This document shows positions 15,902 through 23,926 of a stretch of 36,803 nucleotides of DNA, piece after piece. Source of the DNA: Chloroflexi bacterium UBA5177. Lineage in GTDB: Bacteria; Chloroflexota; UBA5177. A program made the translations under genes and the position numbers. The notes beneath the pieces are model-generated. The model did no database searches. It saw nothing but the letters and a program-made list of their open reading frames with translations, and was not told where the DNA came from. The stretch spans positions 1-36,803 of the forward strand of contig DHWR01000091.1 in NCBI GenBank assembly GCA_002413265.1, written 5' to 3'. The stretch's first letter is position 1. Each line of letters opens with the position of its first letter.

Positions 15902-16993
15902 TCAGTGAGCAAGCACATAGGCCATGCTGCCGATCTGTCGCACGCTACCCTTTAGCTCCAACATCATCAGGGTGCTGGCTACCGCGGGCGCGTGCATCTC
16001 TGTTTGACGGCAGAGGTCATCGATGTGCACCGGCTCGTGGGACAGCAGCGCGAGCAGCCTTCCCTCTTCGTCGTTGGCCGGGATCACGGCTTTGATCTCG
16101 AGCTGACGAACCGCCGTGGTGAGATCGAGCTCGGCGAGGATGTCGTCGGTCGACGTCACCAGCTTGGCCCGCCCCTCGCGGATGAGCCGGTTGCATCCGG
16201 CCGATCCGCGATCCGTCGCACGTCCGGGAAATGCGAACACTTCACGATTCTGCTCCAGCGCAAAGTCCGCGGTGATGAGAGCCCCAGAGCGTTCTTGCGC
16301 CTCTACGATGACCGAACCAAGGGTTAGGCCCGATATGATGCGGTTTCGCGCCGGAAAGTTAAAGGCGTCAGGTTTCGTTTCCAGGGAATATTCCGTTACG
16401 AGAGCGCCATGCTCGGCTATCCGCGCGTACAGTGAGCGGTTCTCGGCCGGGTAGATCACATCGATGCCGCAACCCAGCACGGCAATGGTGCGTCCACCGG
16501 CTTTCAAAGCCCCGGTATGGGCGATGGTGTCGATCCCGCGGGCCAGCCCACTTACGATGGTGAGTCCCGCGCCGGCTAGCTGGGGAACGATACGCGCCGC
16601 TAGCTCTTTCCCGTACACGGTGGGGCTTCGAGTCCCGACTACCCCGATGCTCTGCTCGTCGTCAGGCGTTAGCTCTCCGCGAACATACAGAATGACCGGC
16701 GCGTTGTAGATCTCTTTCAGTCGCAAGGGATACTCGGCGTCGAAGATCGTGAGCAGGCGCACGCCCAGTCGGTCCAGGCGATCCATCTCTGCGTCAAGAT
16801 CCACCCCGCGCCGCTGCTGCAGGAGCTCCGGCATCTGTTTGGCATCGATGCCGACTTGAGTCAGCTCCTGCTCAGATGCCCTCCACGCGCGTTCAGGCTG
16901 TTTGAAGCGCTCGATAAGACGCACGAGCCGAGCCGGGCCTATCCCGGGCAGTTGAGAGAGACCCACCAGATAACGAACATCCGAGCGCTGCAT
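15902..16993 (-). CDS. dprA: DNA-processing protein DprA/Smf
   Basis: A 363-residue cytoplasmic protein that loads RecA on incoming single-stranded DNA during natural transformation. An N-terminal SAM/HhH-like region (about 1-65, LPGIGPARLVRLIERF) is followed by the Rossmann-like DprA core (about 80-285). The core has GVVGTRSPTVYG, GLTIVSGLARGIDTIAHTGAL, AVLGCGIDVIYPAENRSLY and FPARNRIISGLT. A C-terminal winged-helix domain (about 300-363) shows LLALLSHEPVHIDDLCRQT. The start at 16993 begins at MQRSDVRYLVGL, where homologues begin. A longer frame to 17107 would overlap the upstream gene with unrelated sequence. It lies 28 bases downstream of the MDMPI gene. No other competence genes are in the window; DprA alone does not prove competence. 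Confidence 0.93.
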   Translation of the reverse strand: MQRSDVRYLVGLSQLPGIGPARLVRLIERFKQPERAWRASEQELTQVGIDAKQMPELLQQRRGVDLDAEMDRLDRLGVRLLTIFDAEYPLRLKEIYNAPVILYVRGELTPDDEQSIGVVGTRSPTVYGKELAARIVPQLAGAGLTIVSGLARGIDTIAHTGALKAGGRTIAVLGCGIDVIYPAENRSLYARIAEHGALVTEYSLETKPDAFNFPARNRIISGLTLGSVIVEAQERSGALITADFALEQNREVFAFPGRATDRGSAGCNRLIREGRAKLVTSTDDILAELDLTTAVRQLEIKAVIPANDEEGRLLALLSHEPVHIDDLCRQTEMHAPAVASTLMMLELKGSVRQIGSMAYVLAH

Positions 16994-17021
16994 AGTGGGC
17001 CAATTGTATGGCGACGTGAAT

Positions 17022-17852
17022 TCAGAACGTTCCAGTGAGCTCGGGCCAGCGGCCCACGAGAGCAGCGTCCCCGGTGAGCTGAAGCTTGTCGGCCCCGACC
17101 CTTCCATACATGAACAGGAGCAGATCAGACACCGGACCGTTAAGCTCCAGATCAGCAGGCCCGTGCTCCCGGCTCACACGCAAACCGTCCGACGCGAACC
17201 CCAACAGCCATTGGGCCGGCGCATCCCCACCGCGAAAAAGGTAGCGCTCGCCTCGGAACCCAGCACGCCGAAACTCCTCGTCCGGATCTGTCACGTGAAT
17301 GACGGTGTCGACGTACTCGTCGATCCCGTCCCGGGCAAGCTCGGTCTCGATTGGCTGCGCCACGCCGTGGGCCGCTTGAGCGTCCCAGCAGTGGATCGTG
17401 GTTTCGTGAGTGATCCGACGCTGCACGAAACCCGCCGTCTGGTCCGGCTCAAAGAAGGTCCAGACCGGTTCGGAGGGATCGAGTGCGGCGAGCCTGCCGG
17501 CGAGCTCCGCCTGCATCCGGCCGGCAAAGTCGAACACGCCCGGTGGCATCGCTTCGAGCCTGAAGCCCGCTCGGTCATCACCCGCGTCCCCCACGTCTCG
17601 CCACGCACTCATGCCGGGCAGCAGCCGCTCGCGCTCCGCACGCAGCTCTGCCGCTGCCGCTTTGTCCGCCGCCCGCGGGCGGTCGCGCACCCACTTGTTC
17701 CAAAAGGTGAAGACCGACCCCATATGGCCAACCAGACTGCCAACGGCCCACCCAGGACAGGCATCAATGGGCGGCTCGAGACCGAGGCGAGCCGCCTCGA
17801 GCAGCCGCTGCCACTTCTGGTCAAATACTGAGAGATACTGCTGCTTGTCCAT
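17022..17852 (-). CDS. Maleylpyruvate isomerase / mycothiol-dependent-type DinB family protein
   Basis: A 276-residue protein of the TIGR03083-type family. The N-terminal DinB-like bundle (about residues 1-165) contains CPGWAVGSLVGHMGSVFTFWNKW and, later, RRITHETTIHCWDAQAAHG, whose His residues are the expected metal ligands. A C-terminal region (about 175-276) with LNGPVSDLLLFMYGR and LTGDAALVGRWP is the SCP2/MDMPI_C type. Such proteins use mycothiol or related thiols in actinobacteria, and some isomerise maleylpyruvate. The presence of two DinB-type proteins in one window suggests a low-molecular-weight thiol pool, but no thiol biosynthesis gene is seen here. The ATG at 17852 starts directly at the conserved N-terminal helix. 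It is co-directional with dprA, 28 bases upstream of it. Confidence 0.82.
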   Translation of the reverse strand: MDKQQYLSVFDQKWQRLLEAARLGLEPPIDACPGWAVGSLVGHMGSVFTFWNKWVRDRPRAADKAAAAELRAERERLLPGMSAWRDVGDAGDDRAGFRLEAMPPGVFDFAGRMQAELAGRLAALDPSEPVWTFFEPDQTAGFVQRRITHETTIHCWDAQAAHGVAQPIETELARDGIDEYVDTVIHVTDPDEEFRRAGFRGERYLFRGGDAPAQWLLGFASDGLRVSREHGPADLELNGPVSDLLLFMYGRVGADKLQLTGDAALVGRWPELTGTF

Positions 17853-17942
17853 GATTCACGATACGACGAGCCGACAAAAACAAGCTGAGATCTACGGAAT
17901 CACGAAACCTGAGCAGCACCACGCCGGAGAGCCAGCTCTCTC

Positions 17943-18563
17943 CTAGAGGTAGCCCAGGTTCTTCAGTCTCTCCTCGACGGCCGCCTCTTCATCGGGAGTG
18001 TACGCGCCGTTTTGCGACTCCCAATTTCCGGGCAGCACGCCAAGGTCGACCAACGTATTGAGAATGGCAGCGACATCCTGCTCGGGGCTCTCCAGGTCGG
18101 TGTGCAGGTGGACTTCGGCCTCTTCCGGCGCTTCGTAGGGATCAGAGATGCCCGTGAATTGCGCGATCTCGCCGGAACGAGCCTTCTTGTAAAGGCCCTT
18201 GACATCACGCTGCTCGCAAACTTCGAGAGGGCAGTCGACAAACACTTCGACGAAGCGCGCACCCGGCTCGATTTCGGCCCGCGCCGAGTCACGAGTCTCG
18301 CGATAGGGTGAAATGGCGGCGGTAATGGCAATAACGCCGTTACGCGACAGCAGCTTCGCCACGAAGGCGATCCGTTGGATGTTGGCGTCGCGATCCGCCT
18401 TGGAGAAACCGAGCCCCTGGCTCAGGTTCTTGCGTATTTCGTCTCCGTCGAGAAGCTCCACACGCCGGCCGGCTGCATGCAGACGGCTAACCAGGCCATT
18501 CGCCAGCGTCGACTTTCCAGATCCCGAAAGGCCCGTAAACCAGATGGTTGCGCCTTGTTCCAC
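17943..18563 (-). CDS. cysC: Adenylylsulfate (APS) kinase
   Basis: A 206-residue cytoplasmic kinase that phosphorylates adenosine-5'-phosphosulfate to PAPS. The P-loop GLSGSGKST is at residues 11-19. [28 protein letters not shown] and [15 protein letters not shown] are the APS-binding motifs. [27 protein letters not shown] is the lid and substrate region. The start is GTG with TAGGAGAATCGC upstream. No sulfate adenylyltransferase (sat or cysDN) or PAPS reductase lies near it, so either the gene is separated from the rest of the pathway or PAPS is used for sulfation. It lies in the leftward run between cbs and the MDMPI gene. An 18-base palindrome upstream (18664-18681) may be its operator. 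Confidence 0.93.
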   Translation of the reverse strand: MEQGATIWFTGLSGSGKSTLANGLVSRLHAAGRRVELLDGDEIRKNLSQGLGFSKADRDANIQRIAFVAKLLSRNGVIAITAAISPYRETRDSARAEIEPGARFVEVFVDCPLEVCEQRDVKGLYKKARSGEIAQFTGISDPYEAPEEAEVHLHTDLESPEQDVAAILNTLVDLGVLPGNWESQNGAYTPDEEAAVEERLKNLGYL

Positions 18564-18663
18564 GCGATTCTCCTAAGCTCATTGTTGAGTTGATGTCGTC
18601 AGGTCCCGATCCAAAGGTGATCCGAACCAGACAGGCGAATCTACTTCGGCTATGTAACGTCCC

Positions 18664-18681
18664 AACAGTGTAACGACTGTT
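18664..18681. promoter_or_regulatory. Palindrome upstream of cysC, candidate operator
   Basis: AACAGT, six spacer bases GTAACG, then ACTGTT: a perfect 6-6-6 inverted repeat about 100 bases before the cysC start and in the gap after cbs. TGTAACG occurs twice (18653-18659 and 18669-18675). A size of this kind could bind a dimeric regulator, for instance one controlling sulfur genes. Supporting evidence is limited to its symmetry and position. Confidence 0.3.
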
Positions 18682-18752
18682 AGTCCCGTCCGTGTAGAAA
18701 GCTTACATGGCGCTAAACGATGCCGAGACGCCTGCCACCGTGAGCGGATGGA

Positions 18753-20156
18753 CTAGCGTCGAGCGTCCCGCGTGTGGGCTATGTACTCCAGGAGATCGGA
18801 ACGAGTAATCACTCCGACCGGAGACGGGCCCTGCGTGGCAATTAAGGCCGTATCTTCCCCCAGCAGGGGACCGATGATCATCTCGATTTCGTCGACCACG
18901 TCCACGGTATCGAGCGGCGGATCCATGACCTCGGCCACGCGGCTCTCGATCATGTCAGGCTCTCGAAAGACGCGCGCCAGGAGAGATTTTTCCTGGATAC
19001 TGCCCACTATGTCGTCTACCGAATGCCCGTTCGTCCAATGCGCTACCGGCATCTGAGAGATGCCGAACTCCTGGAGCATATCGATTGCCCTGCCCACTTT
19101 TTCCTCGGGGTCAACCGCCACGAGCTCCGGCATGACGCCGTGTCGGTGCTGAAGGAGGTCCGTCACTCGCATGGCCGCCGGAAGCCTCTCGAGGAACCCG
19201 TTGTCCTGCATCCATTGATCGTTGAACACCTTGCTCAAATAGCTCTTTCCGCTGTCAGGGAGAAGCACCACGATATAGGCGTTCTCATCGAGATCCTCTG
19301 CGGTCCGGAGAGCCGCCACCATCGCGGTCCCCGCGGAACCGCCTACGAGAATGCCTTCCTCCCGAGTGATCCGCCGAGCGAGACGGAAAGAGTCGCGATC
19401 GGAAACGCGCTCCCAGCGGTCCACGATGTCTCGATCGAAGGTGCCTGGCCAGAAGTCCTCACCAATTCCCTCGACCTTGTAGGGGCGAAGCTCGCCACCG
19501 GACAGGATTGATCCCTCGGGGTCCGCGCCGACGATCTGGATACCCGGATTTCGTTCCTTAAGATATCGGCCGGTCCCACTGATGGTGCCGCCAGTCCCGA
19601 CTCCGCAGACAAACGCGTCTATCTTGCCCTCGGTCTGCCGCCAGATTTCGGGCCCCGTGGTCTCGTAATGCGTCTGCGGGTTGGCCTGGTTGTAGTACTG
19701 ATTCGGTTGGAAACCCCCGGGGGTCTCTTCGGCAAGGCGGTCCGCGACCCGATAGTAGCTCTCCGGCGACTCGGGCGGCACCGATGTCGGGCAGACGACA
19801 ACGTCCGCGCCGTAAGCCTTGAGCAGCGAGATCTTCTCCGCGCTCATCTTGTCGGGCATGACAAAAATCATGCGGTATCCCTTGATGGCCGCCGCGATTG
19901 CCAGTCCCACGCCGGTGTTTCCCGAGGTAGGCTCGATGATGGTCCCGCCGGGGTGCAAGAGCCCTTTTTGCTCGGCGTCGGCGATCATTCGAATCCCGAT
20001 GCGATCCTTGACGCTCCCGCCGGGATTCATGAACTCGACCTTCGCCAGAATCGTCGGCCTGACGTGGCGGGCCACTCGATTGAGACGCACGAGCGGCGTG
20101 TTTCCAATCAGTTCGAGGAGATTGTCGTAGACTTCCAAAGGTCGCACTGCTCTCAC
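18753..20156 (-). CDS. cbs: Cystathionine beta-synthase with two CBS domains
   Basis: A 467-residue PLP enzyme condensing serine (or acetylserine) with homocysteine to cystathionine. LIGNTPLVRLNRVARHV and the PLP Lys50 in NPGGSVKDRIGIRMIADAE open the catalytic core. EPTSGNTGVGLAIAAA is the substrate loop, VGTGGTISGTGRYLKERNPG the phosphate cup, and GSAGTAMVAA closes it. Residues about 335-390 and 400-460 form a CBS-domain pair (VAVDPEEKVGRAIDMLQEFGISQMPV; VGVITRSDLLEYIA), which often binds nucleotide or AdoMet. The GTG at 20156 is the longest start, but GTG at 20147 is also in frame; the conserved YDNLLELIGNTP begins near residue 10. Without a neighbouring gamma-lyase, direct cysteine synthase activity cannot be excluded. 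The gene is preceded by ABC-transporter genes on the same strand. Confidence 0.88.
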   Translation of the reverse strand: MRAVRPLEVYDNLLELIGNTPLVRLNRVARHVRPTILAKVEFMNPGGSVKDRIGIRMIADAEQKGLLHPGGTIIEPTSGNTGVGLAIAAAIKGYRMIFVMPDKMSAEKISLLKAYGADVVVCPTSVPPESPESYYRVADRLAEETPGGFQPNQYYNQANPQTHYETTGPEIWRQTEGKIDAFVCGVGTGGTISGTGRYLKERNPGIQIVGADPEGSILSGGELRPYKVEGIGEDFWPGTFDRDIVDRWERVSDRDSFRLARRITREEGILVGGSAGTAMVAALRTAEDLDENAYIVVLLPDSGKSYLSKVFNDQWMQDNGFLERLPAAMRVTDLLQHRHGVMPELVAVDPEEKVGRAIDMLQEFGISQMPVAHWTNGHSVDDIVGSIQEKSLLARVFREPDMIESRVAEVMDPPLDTVDVVDEIEMIIGPLLGEDTALIATQGPSPVGVITRSDLLEYIAHTRDARR

Positions 20157-20284
20157 GCCGTCTGGTTTGGTGAAAATGAATGCCAGGTGACAGCGCAGTA
20201 CATTGTAGGAGAGTAGGTTTGGTCGCCAGACACTTGCTCGCGGTGTTCATGAAGACCAGTACCGCGCCAAGCCAGGAGCTGAGA

Positions 20285-21154
20285 TCACAGCTCCTTCTTG
20301 CTGAAGCTCCAGATCCCAATCAGTAGGGCCGCGATGGTCCAACCGCCTGCCCAAAGCAGGTATGGTCCAGACGGAGCGTTCTCGACAAAGAAAGGGTTCC
20401 CTGCCGCATAGTTCGAGAACTCCCGCTGTACGAGCACGAGCGTCACCGGTTCCAGGTTGTAGATAGCCCCACGCCACAGACCGTCGGTGGGCAGTAACAG
20501 GCTGCTGACCGTTCCGACGTTCTCGATCGTCTGACTGTGACGGATCGCCCCGACTTCGCCGGCCATACCACCCATCCACGCGACGCCAAAGAGCAGAATG
20601 ATGACGATGCCGCTCGCCATCGAGGAAACGCGCGTGCTGCAGGCGATTGCAAGAGACAGTAGGACCAGTGCTTCAGCGGAAATGAAGGCGATGGCAATCA
20701 CGGGGTGGGGCGGAACGTAGTTCAGAGTGAACGAAGAGATCAGCATCTCCATCCCGCAGGCAATAGCCGTGTACCCGGCCACCAAAACGGCGAGGCCCAG
20801 CCACTTTCCGAGCAGCACATCTCCTCGCCGAATTGGCCTCGGGAGCATCGCCAGCAGTATCCCGGACTCCATGTCGGCCCACAGAGCCGGCGCTCCGAGG
20901 AAAGCTGCTCCAACCGCGAGCACAAAGCTGAACATGAAGCCGAGAAGGATCAACAGAGTGGCCCCTAGAAGCTTTTGGTCCGCGACGGAACAGGCATGAA
21001 TGCGCCCGTTGTCTCCGCACGGGAGGCCGATCAGCTTATGGAAGGCCCAGCCCGAGAGGATCGCCAAAAGAATGGTGAGGATGAATACCGCCAGCACCAG
21101 GCGGCGCCGCACAGCCTCACGGAGTGTCAGCCGGGCGATCGTGAGAATGACCAT
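20285..21154 (-). CDS. ABC-2 type transporter permease
   Basis: A 289-residue integral membrane protein with about six helices. An amphipathic N-terminal stretch TIARLTLREAVRRRLVLAVF leads into the first helix and a periplasmic loop carrying two cysteines (LPCGDNGRIHACSV). Hydrophobic segments are visible near residues 65-90, 110-130, 146-165, 170-192 and 262-283, with a late SGPYLLWAGGWTIAALLIGIWSF end. The ABC2_membrane_2 pattern DMESGILLAMLPRPIRRGDVLLGKW supports an ABC-2 (NosY/NatB-type) exporter. GGAGG lies eight bases before the ATG at 21154, making that the likely start; 21160 is also ATG. It overlaps the 3' end of its ATPase gene by 38 bases, so the two are translationally coupled. 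The transported substrate is unknown. Confidence 0.85.
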   Translation of the reverse strand: MVILTIARLTLREAVRRRLVLAVFILTILLAILSGWAFHKLIGLPCGDNGRIHACSVADQKLLGATLLILLGFMFSFVLAVGAAFLGAPALWADMESGILLAMLPRPIRRGDVLLGKWLGLAVLVAGYTAIACGMEMLISSFTLNYVPPHPVIAIAFISAEALVLLSLAIACSTRVSSMASGIVIILLFGVAWMGGMAGEVGAIRHSQTIENVGTVSSLLLPTDGLWRGAIYNLEPVTLVLVQREFSNYAAGNPFFVENAPSGPYLLWAGGWTIAALLIGIWSFSKKEL

Positions 21155-22064
21155 CCGCATCACCTCCCAGCAGCTGCAGAAATCTGTCTTCCAGGGTCTC
21201 TCGAACCGGCTCGACAGCGTGCACGTGCACGCCGGCGGAGACCAGGCCCGCGACCAGCTCGGGCACCTGTCGGGTTTCGACGTGCCGAAGCCTGTACCAT
21301 TCGCCTTTCGACTCATACGGGCCGAAAGGCGTCACGACGCGTCCAATGTCCTCTGCGGCGCCTGTGATGTGCAGCCGCAACTCGTGGCTGGTTCCCCGAA
21401 GCTCGTCGATCGTTCCCAGTGCGATCACGGCGCCCCGGTCGATCACTGCCACGCGATCGCACACATACTCAACCTCGGTCAGCAGATGTGAGTTCAGAAA
21501 TACCGTCGTTCCTCGAGCCTTGAGATTCTGGATAATCTGGCGAACGTCGTGGCGACCGACCGGATCGAGGGCGGAGGTGGGTTCGTCGAGAAATACCAGC
21601 TCGGGGGTGCCCAGAAGCGCCACTGCCAAGCCCAAGCGTTGCTGCATACCCTTTGAGAAGGTGCCCACGCGGTCCCTCCCGCGATCGGTTAGCCCCACGA
21701 TTTCCAACGCTTCGCCAATGGCTGATGAGCGACCGGCAGTTGCCATTCCCATGAGGGTGCAATGCAGGATCAAGACTTCGCGCGCCGACATCCACTCCTG
21801 GTAACGAAAGAGCTCGGGAAGATACCCGATGCGCCGCCGAACCTCCCGATCGCCCAGGCGTTCGCCGAGCAACCAGGCTTCACCCGAGGTCGGCGGCGTG
21901 AGGCCAACCAAAATCTTCACGGCGGTCGTTTTTCCCGCGCCATTGGGCCCGAGAAACCCAAAAATCTCACCGGCTGCGACGGCCATGGTTAGCCCGCCAA
22001 GAGCCATGGCGGAACGGTAGCGTTTCGTCAGGTCGGATGTGCGAATCGCCGGAAGCGGAGTCAA
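21117..22064 (-). CDS. ABC transporter ATP-binding protein (CcmA/NatA type)
   Basis: A 315-residue cytoplasmic ATPase with all motifs. Walker A is GPNGAGKTT (about residues 39-47), the Q-loop region is YLPELFRYQEW, and the signature reads TFSKGMQQRLGLA, a slightly atypical FSKGM form. Walker B is LVFLDEPTSALDPV, followed by the H-loop NSHLLTEVEYV. A C-terminal extension of roughly 90 residues (HITGAAEDIGRVV onwards) is seen in exporter ATPases of the DrrA/NatA type. The start is TTG at 22064 with AGGTGG at a fitting distance; no ATG is near. The permease follows and overlaps by 38 bases. The substrate cannot be inferred; natural-product or ion export and membrane stress response are family options. 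Confidence 0.9.
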   Translation of the reverse strand: MTPLPAIRTSDLTKRYRSAMALGGLTMAVAAGEIFGFLGPNGAGKTTAVKILVGLTPPTSGEAWLLGERLGDREVRRRIGYLPELFRYQEWMSAREVLILHCTLMGMATAGRSSAIGEALEIVGLTDRGRDRVGTFSKGMQQRLGLAVALLGTPELVFLDEPTSALDPVGRHDVRQIIQNLKARGTTVFLNSHLLTEVEYVCDRVAVIDRGAVIALGTIDELRGTSHELRLHITGAAEDIGRVVTPFGPYESKGEWYRLRHVETRQVPELVAGLVSAGVHVHAVEPVRETLEDRFLQLLGGDADGHSHDRPADTP

Positions 22065-22149
22065 TATCTACCACCTAATCGCGTGAAGCACCGATTTCCG
22101 ACGAGTGCCATCACACGGGTTTTTGGCTGGCCCGCGAGTCCGCTTGATC

Positions 22150-23259
22150 CTAACCGAGAGAATTTGCCGTCTGTAACGCGTCGCTCTCGGAGAGCGTGCC
22201 TCCCACTCCGTAGATCACGCCGTCCTTTTCCCAGATCACGACGCTTCCCAGCCCCGTACTGTCGGATATGGCGTAGCCACGGGCGCCGTTGACCGTCACC
22301 GGATGAGACGTCGCGAAGTCGGCGGGAACCGGCAGGACCAGCACCGAAATTGGGTTACCCAGAGATTGAATCTGGCTACGTAGGGTTGACGATAGACCAG
22401 GTAGGCTGAGCACGTACGCCTCTATGTCGTGAACCGAGGCGCCGGTCGTTGCTATACGCGGGGCCCGCGTCTGTCCCACAACAAGGTCCGGCAGCGAGCC
22501 GCTCCCCGCGGAGTACGTAGCCAGCACGGTGTCGCCGGTGATGACGCTCAAGGTGCTGCCGTCGAGGCCGGCCGGCACAGGCGGCAACTGGGTATGGTGG
22601 GCAGCGGCCCACGCCTTTGATCGCGAGGTCGAGAACGTGAAGGAGCCCGTGCCTCCCCCCAGGACCTCATAGCTCGCAGCGCTCGGCGTGCCTCGCGGTC
22701 GAAAAGACGGCGAGAGCACGTGCATGCCCGAAGCTGCACTCGCTGCCCGCGCGTCAGCGACATGTTGAGGCGAAAGACTACCAGGTACGTTGACCTTTCC
22801 GAAGTGCCGTAGCTGCGACAGACTACGGAGATCGGCAGCCGAAAGCTGGACCGTCGCGACCTGCTGAGGTTCAAACAAATTTATGAAGCTCTGGGCAATC
22901 GATCCCGCCGGCGTTAGACCGATTGCCATGAGGGCCGCCACTAGAGCCGCGAACGCTCCGGACGCCAAAACGGACATGTGAGATCGTGCCCGCGCTCGGG
23001 AGGTAAGCCGAGCAAACCACGTTGTTCGGGCGCCCGGCTCACGCTTCATTTGTGTCTGAATGGAGCGGAACGCCTGGGCGCTGTTTACCTCCGGCTCCCG
23101 TGTGGACAGTAGGCTCGCGGCGTATAGTGCATCCACTTCTATGGCATCGAGCCGGGCCGCGCACGGCGAACACAGCCCTAGATGCTGTCGGTCCCGCGCA
23201 CCCAACGCAAGCGGCTCGTCCACGGAGCGCCGCATGGTTGCTTCAGATAGATGTGCCAT
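22150..23259 (-). CDS. Membrane-bound zinc-finger anti-sigma factor
   Basis: A 369-residue protein paired with the sigma gene directly upstream, with a 17-base overlap. Residues 26-33 hold a zinc-finger anti-sigma H-x3-C-x2-C motif (QHLGLCSPC). A single TM helix is near 95-116 (MSVLASGAFAALVAALMAIG). The remaining 250 residues would be extracytoplasmic. They contain two mixed alpha/beta stretches with SYEVLGGGTGSFTFS and VTVNGARGYAISDSTGLGSVVIWEKDGVIYGVGG, which look like DUF4367/MucB-type repeats. The cytosolic part would hold the ECF sigma factor inactive until an envelope signal is sensed. What it senses cannot be read. The motif, the TM and the overlap with the ECF sigma gene support this role. 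Confidence 0.78.
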   Translation of the reverse strand: MAHLSEATMRRSVDEPLALGARDRQHLGLCSPCAARLDAIEVDALYAASLLSTREPEVNSAQAFRSIQTQMKREPGARTTWFARLTSRARARSHMSVLASGAFAALVAALMAIGLTPAGSIAQSFINLFEPQQVATVQLSAADLRSLSQLRHFGKVNVPGSLSPQHVADARAASAASGMHVLSPSFRPRGTPSAASYEVLGGGTGSFTFSTSRSKAWAAAHHTQLPPVPAGLDGSTLSVITGDTVLATYSAGSGSLPDLVVGQTRAPRIATTGASVHDIEAYVLSLPGLSSTLRSQIQSLGNPISVLVLPVPADFATSHPVTVNGARGYAISDSTGLGSVVIWEKDGVIYGVGGTLSESDALQTANSLG

Positions 23260-23794
23260 GATTCATTTCCCTTCTAAGAGCGTGCTCGGCGCGCCGCAGC
23301 AAAGTTCCGACCTGTCCGATTCGCACCCCGAGAGCGTCCGCCACCTCGGCGTAGCTCAAACCGCCATACCGGAGTGCCAGGACCGCTGCACTTTTACGAG
23401 AAAGCCGAGACATCGCTTCGCGCAGCTCTCGCTCGCTCTCGCTTCTCTCGACCTTTAACGATGGATCCATCTCACGAGAACCGGCCCCGGCGGTTACCTG
23501 GTGTTCAAGCGCCACGGTACTCTCTCGACCGGCGCGCCGCTTGTTGCTCCGAATCAGATTGAGTGCGCGATGCGTCGCGGCACGATAGAGCCATGAGCGC
23601 GCGTACGGCGCGTCAGGCGGGTGCAACCGATAGAACTGGCAAAAAACATCTTGTGCCACGTCTTCCGACTCAGAGGCATTTCCGAGAACACGATAAGCAA
23701 TGGCCGTCACGCGAGAGTATTCCGACTCGAACAGACCCTCAAACGCTCTCTCGCGATCGCTCAGACTCACCCATCGACTCGCAACTGAAACCAC
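23243..23794 (-). CDS. ECF-type RNA polymerase sigma factor
   Basis: A 183-residue ECF sigma factor. Region 2 (about residues 18-85) contains LFESEYSRVTAIAYRVLGNASESEDVAQDVFCQFYR and YARSWLYRAATHRALNLIRSNKRR. Region 4 (about 125-178) contains LREAMSRLSRKSAAVLALRYGGLSYAEVADALGVRIGQVGTLLRRAEHALRRE, the -35 recognition helix-turn-helix. It lacks the longer C-terminal SnoaL domain of ECF41/42. The start is GTG with a purine-rich AAGGGGG upstream. Its final 17 bases overlap the anti-sigma gene, giving a sigma/anti-sigma operon. A TGTCACA box lies upstream on the minus strand, but the spacing to a candidate -10 is too long to call an autoregulated promoter. Confidence 0.9.
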   Translation of the reverse strand: MVSVASRWVSLSDRERAFEGLFESEYSRVTAIAYRVLGNASESEDVAQDVFCQFYRLHPPDAPYARSWLYRAATHRALNLIRSNKRRAGRESTVALEHQVTAGAGSREMDPSLKVERSESERELREAMSRLSRKSAAVLALRYGGLSYAEVADALGVRIGQVGTLLRRAEHALRREMNHGTSI

Positions 23795-23926
23795 GTATGC
23801 GGCCCCCTTGGTACCTCTTCACGTATTAGGCACCGCCCATCGTGGGAATGTGACAGCCACACCGAAGGGCCGGCTACTCCAAGAGCTACCGAGAATCGGC
23901 GCCTCAGGTTGCAGGCGAGGAGAATC

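Noticed and set aside
19558-20319. A 253-codon minus-strand frame overlapping cbs in another frame
   Set aside because: It covers the conserved cbs N-terminal region; the cbs frame has clear PLP-enzyme motifs, this one has none.
23821-23855. TGTCACA and TAATACG as an autoregulated ECF promoter
   Set aside because: The 21-base gap between them is too long for an ECF promoter, and no CGTC-like -10 is at the right spacing.
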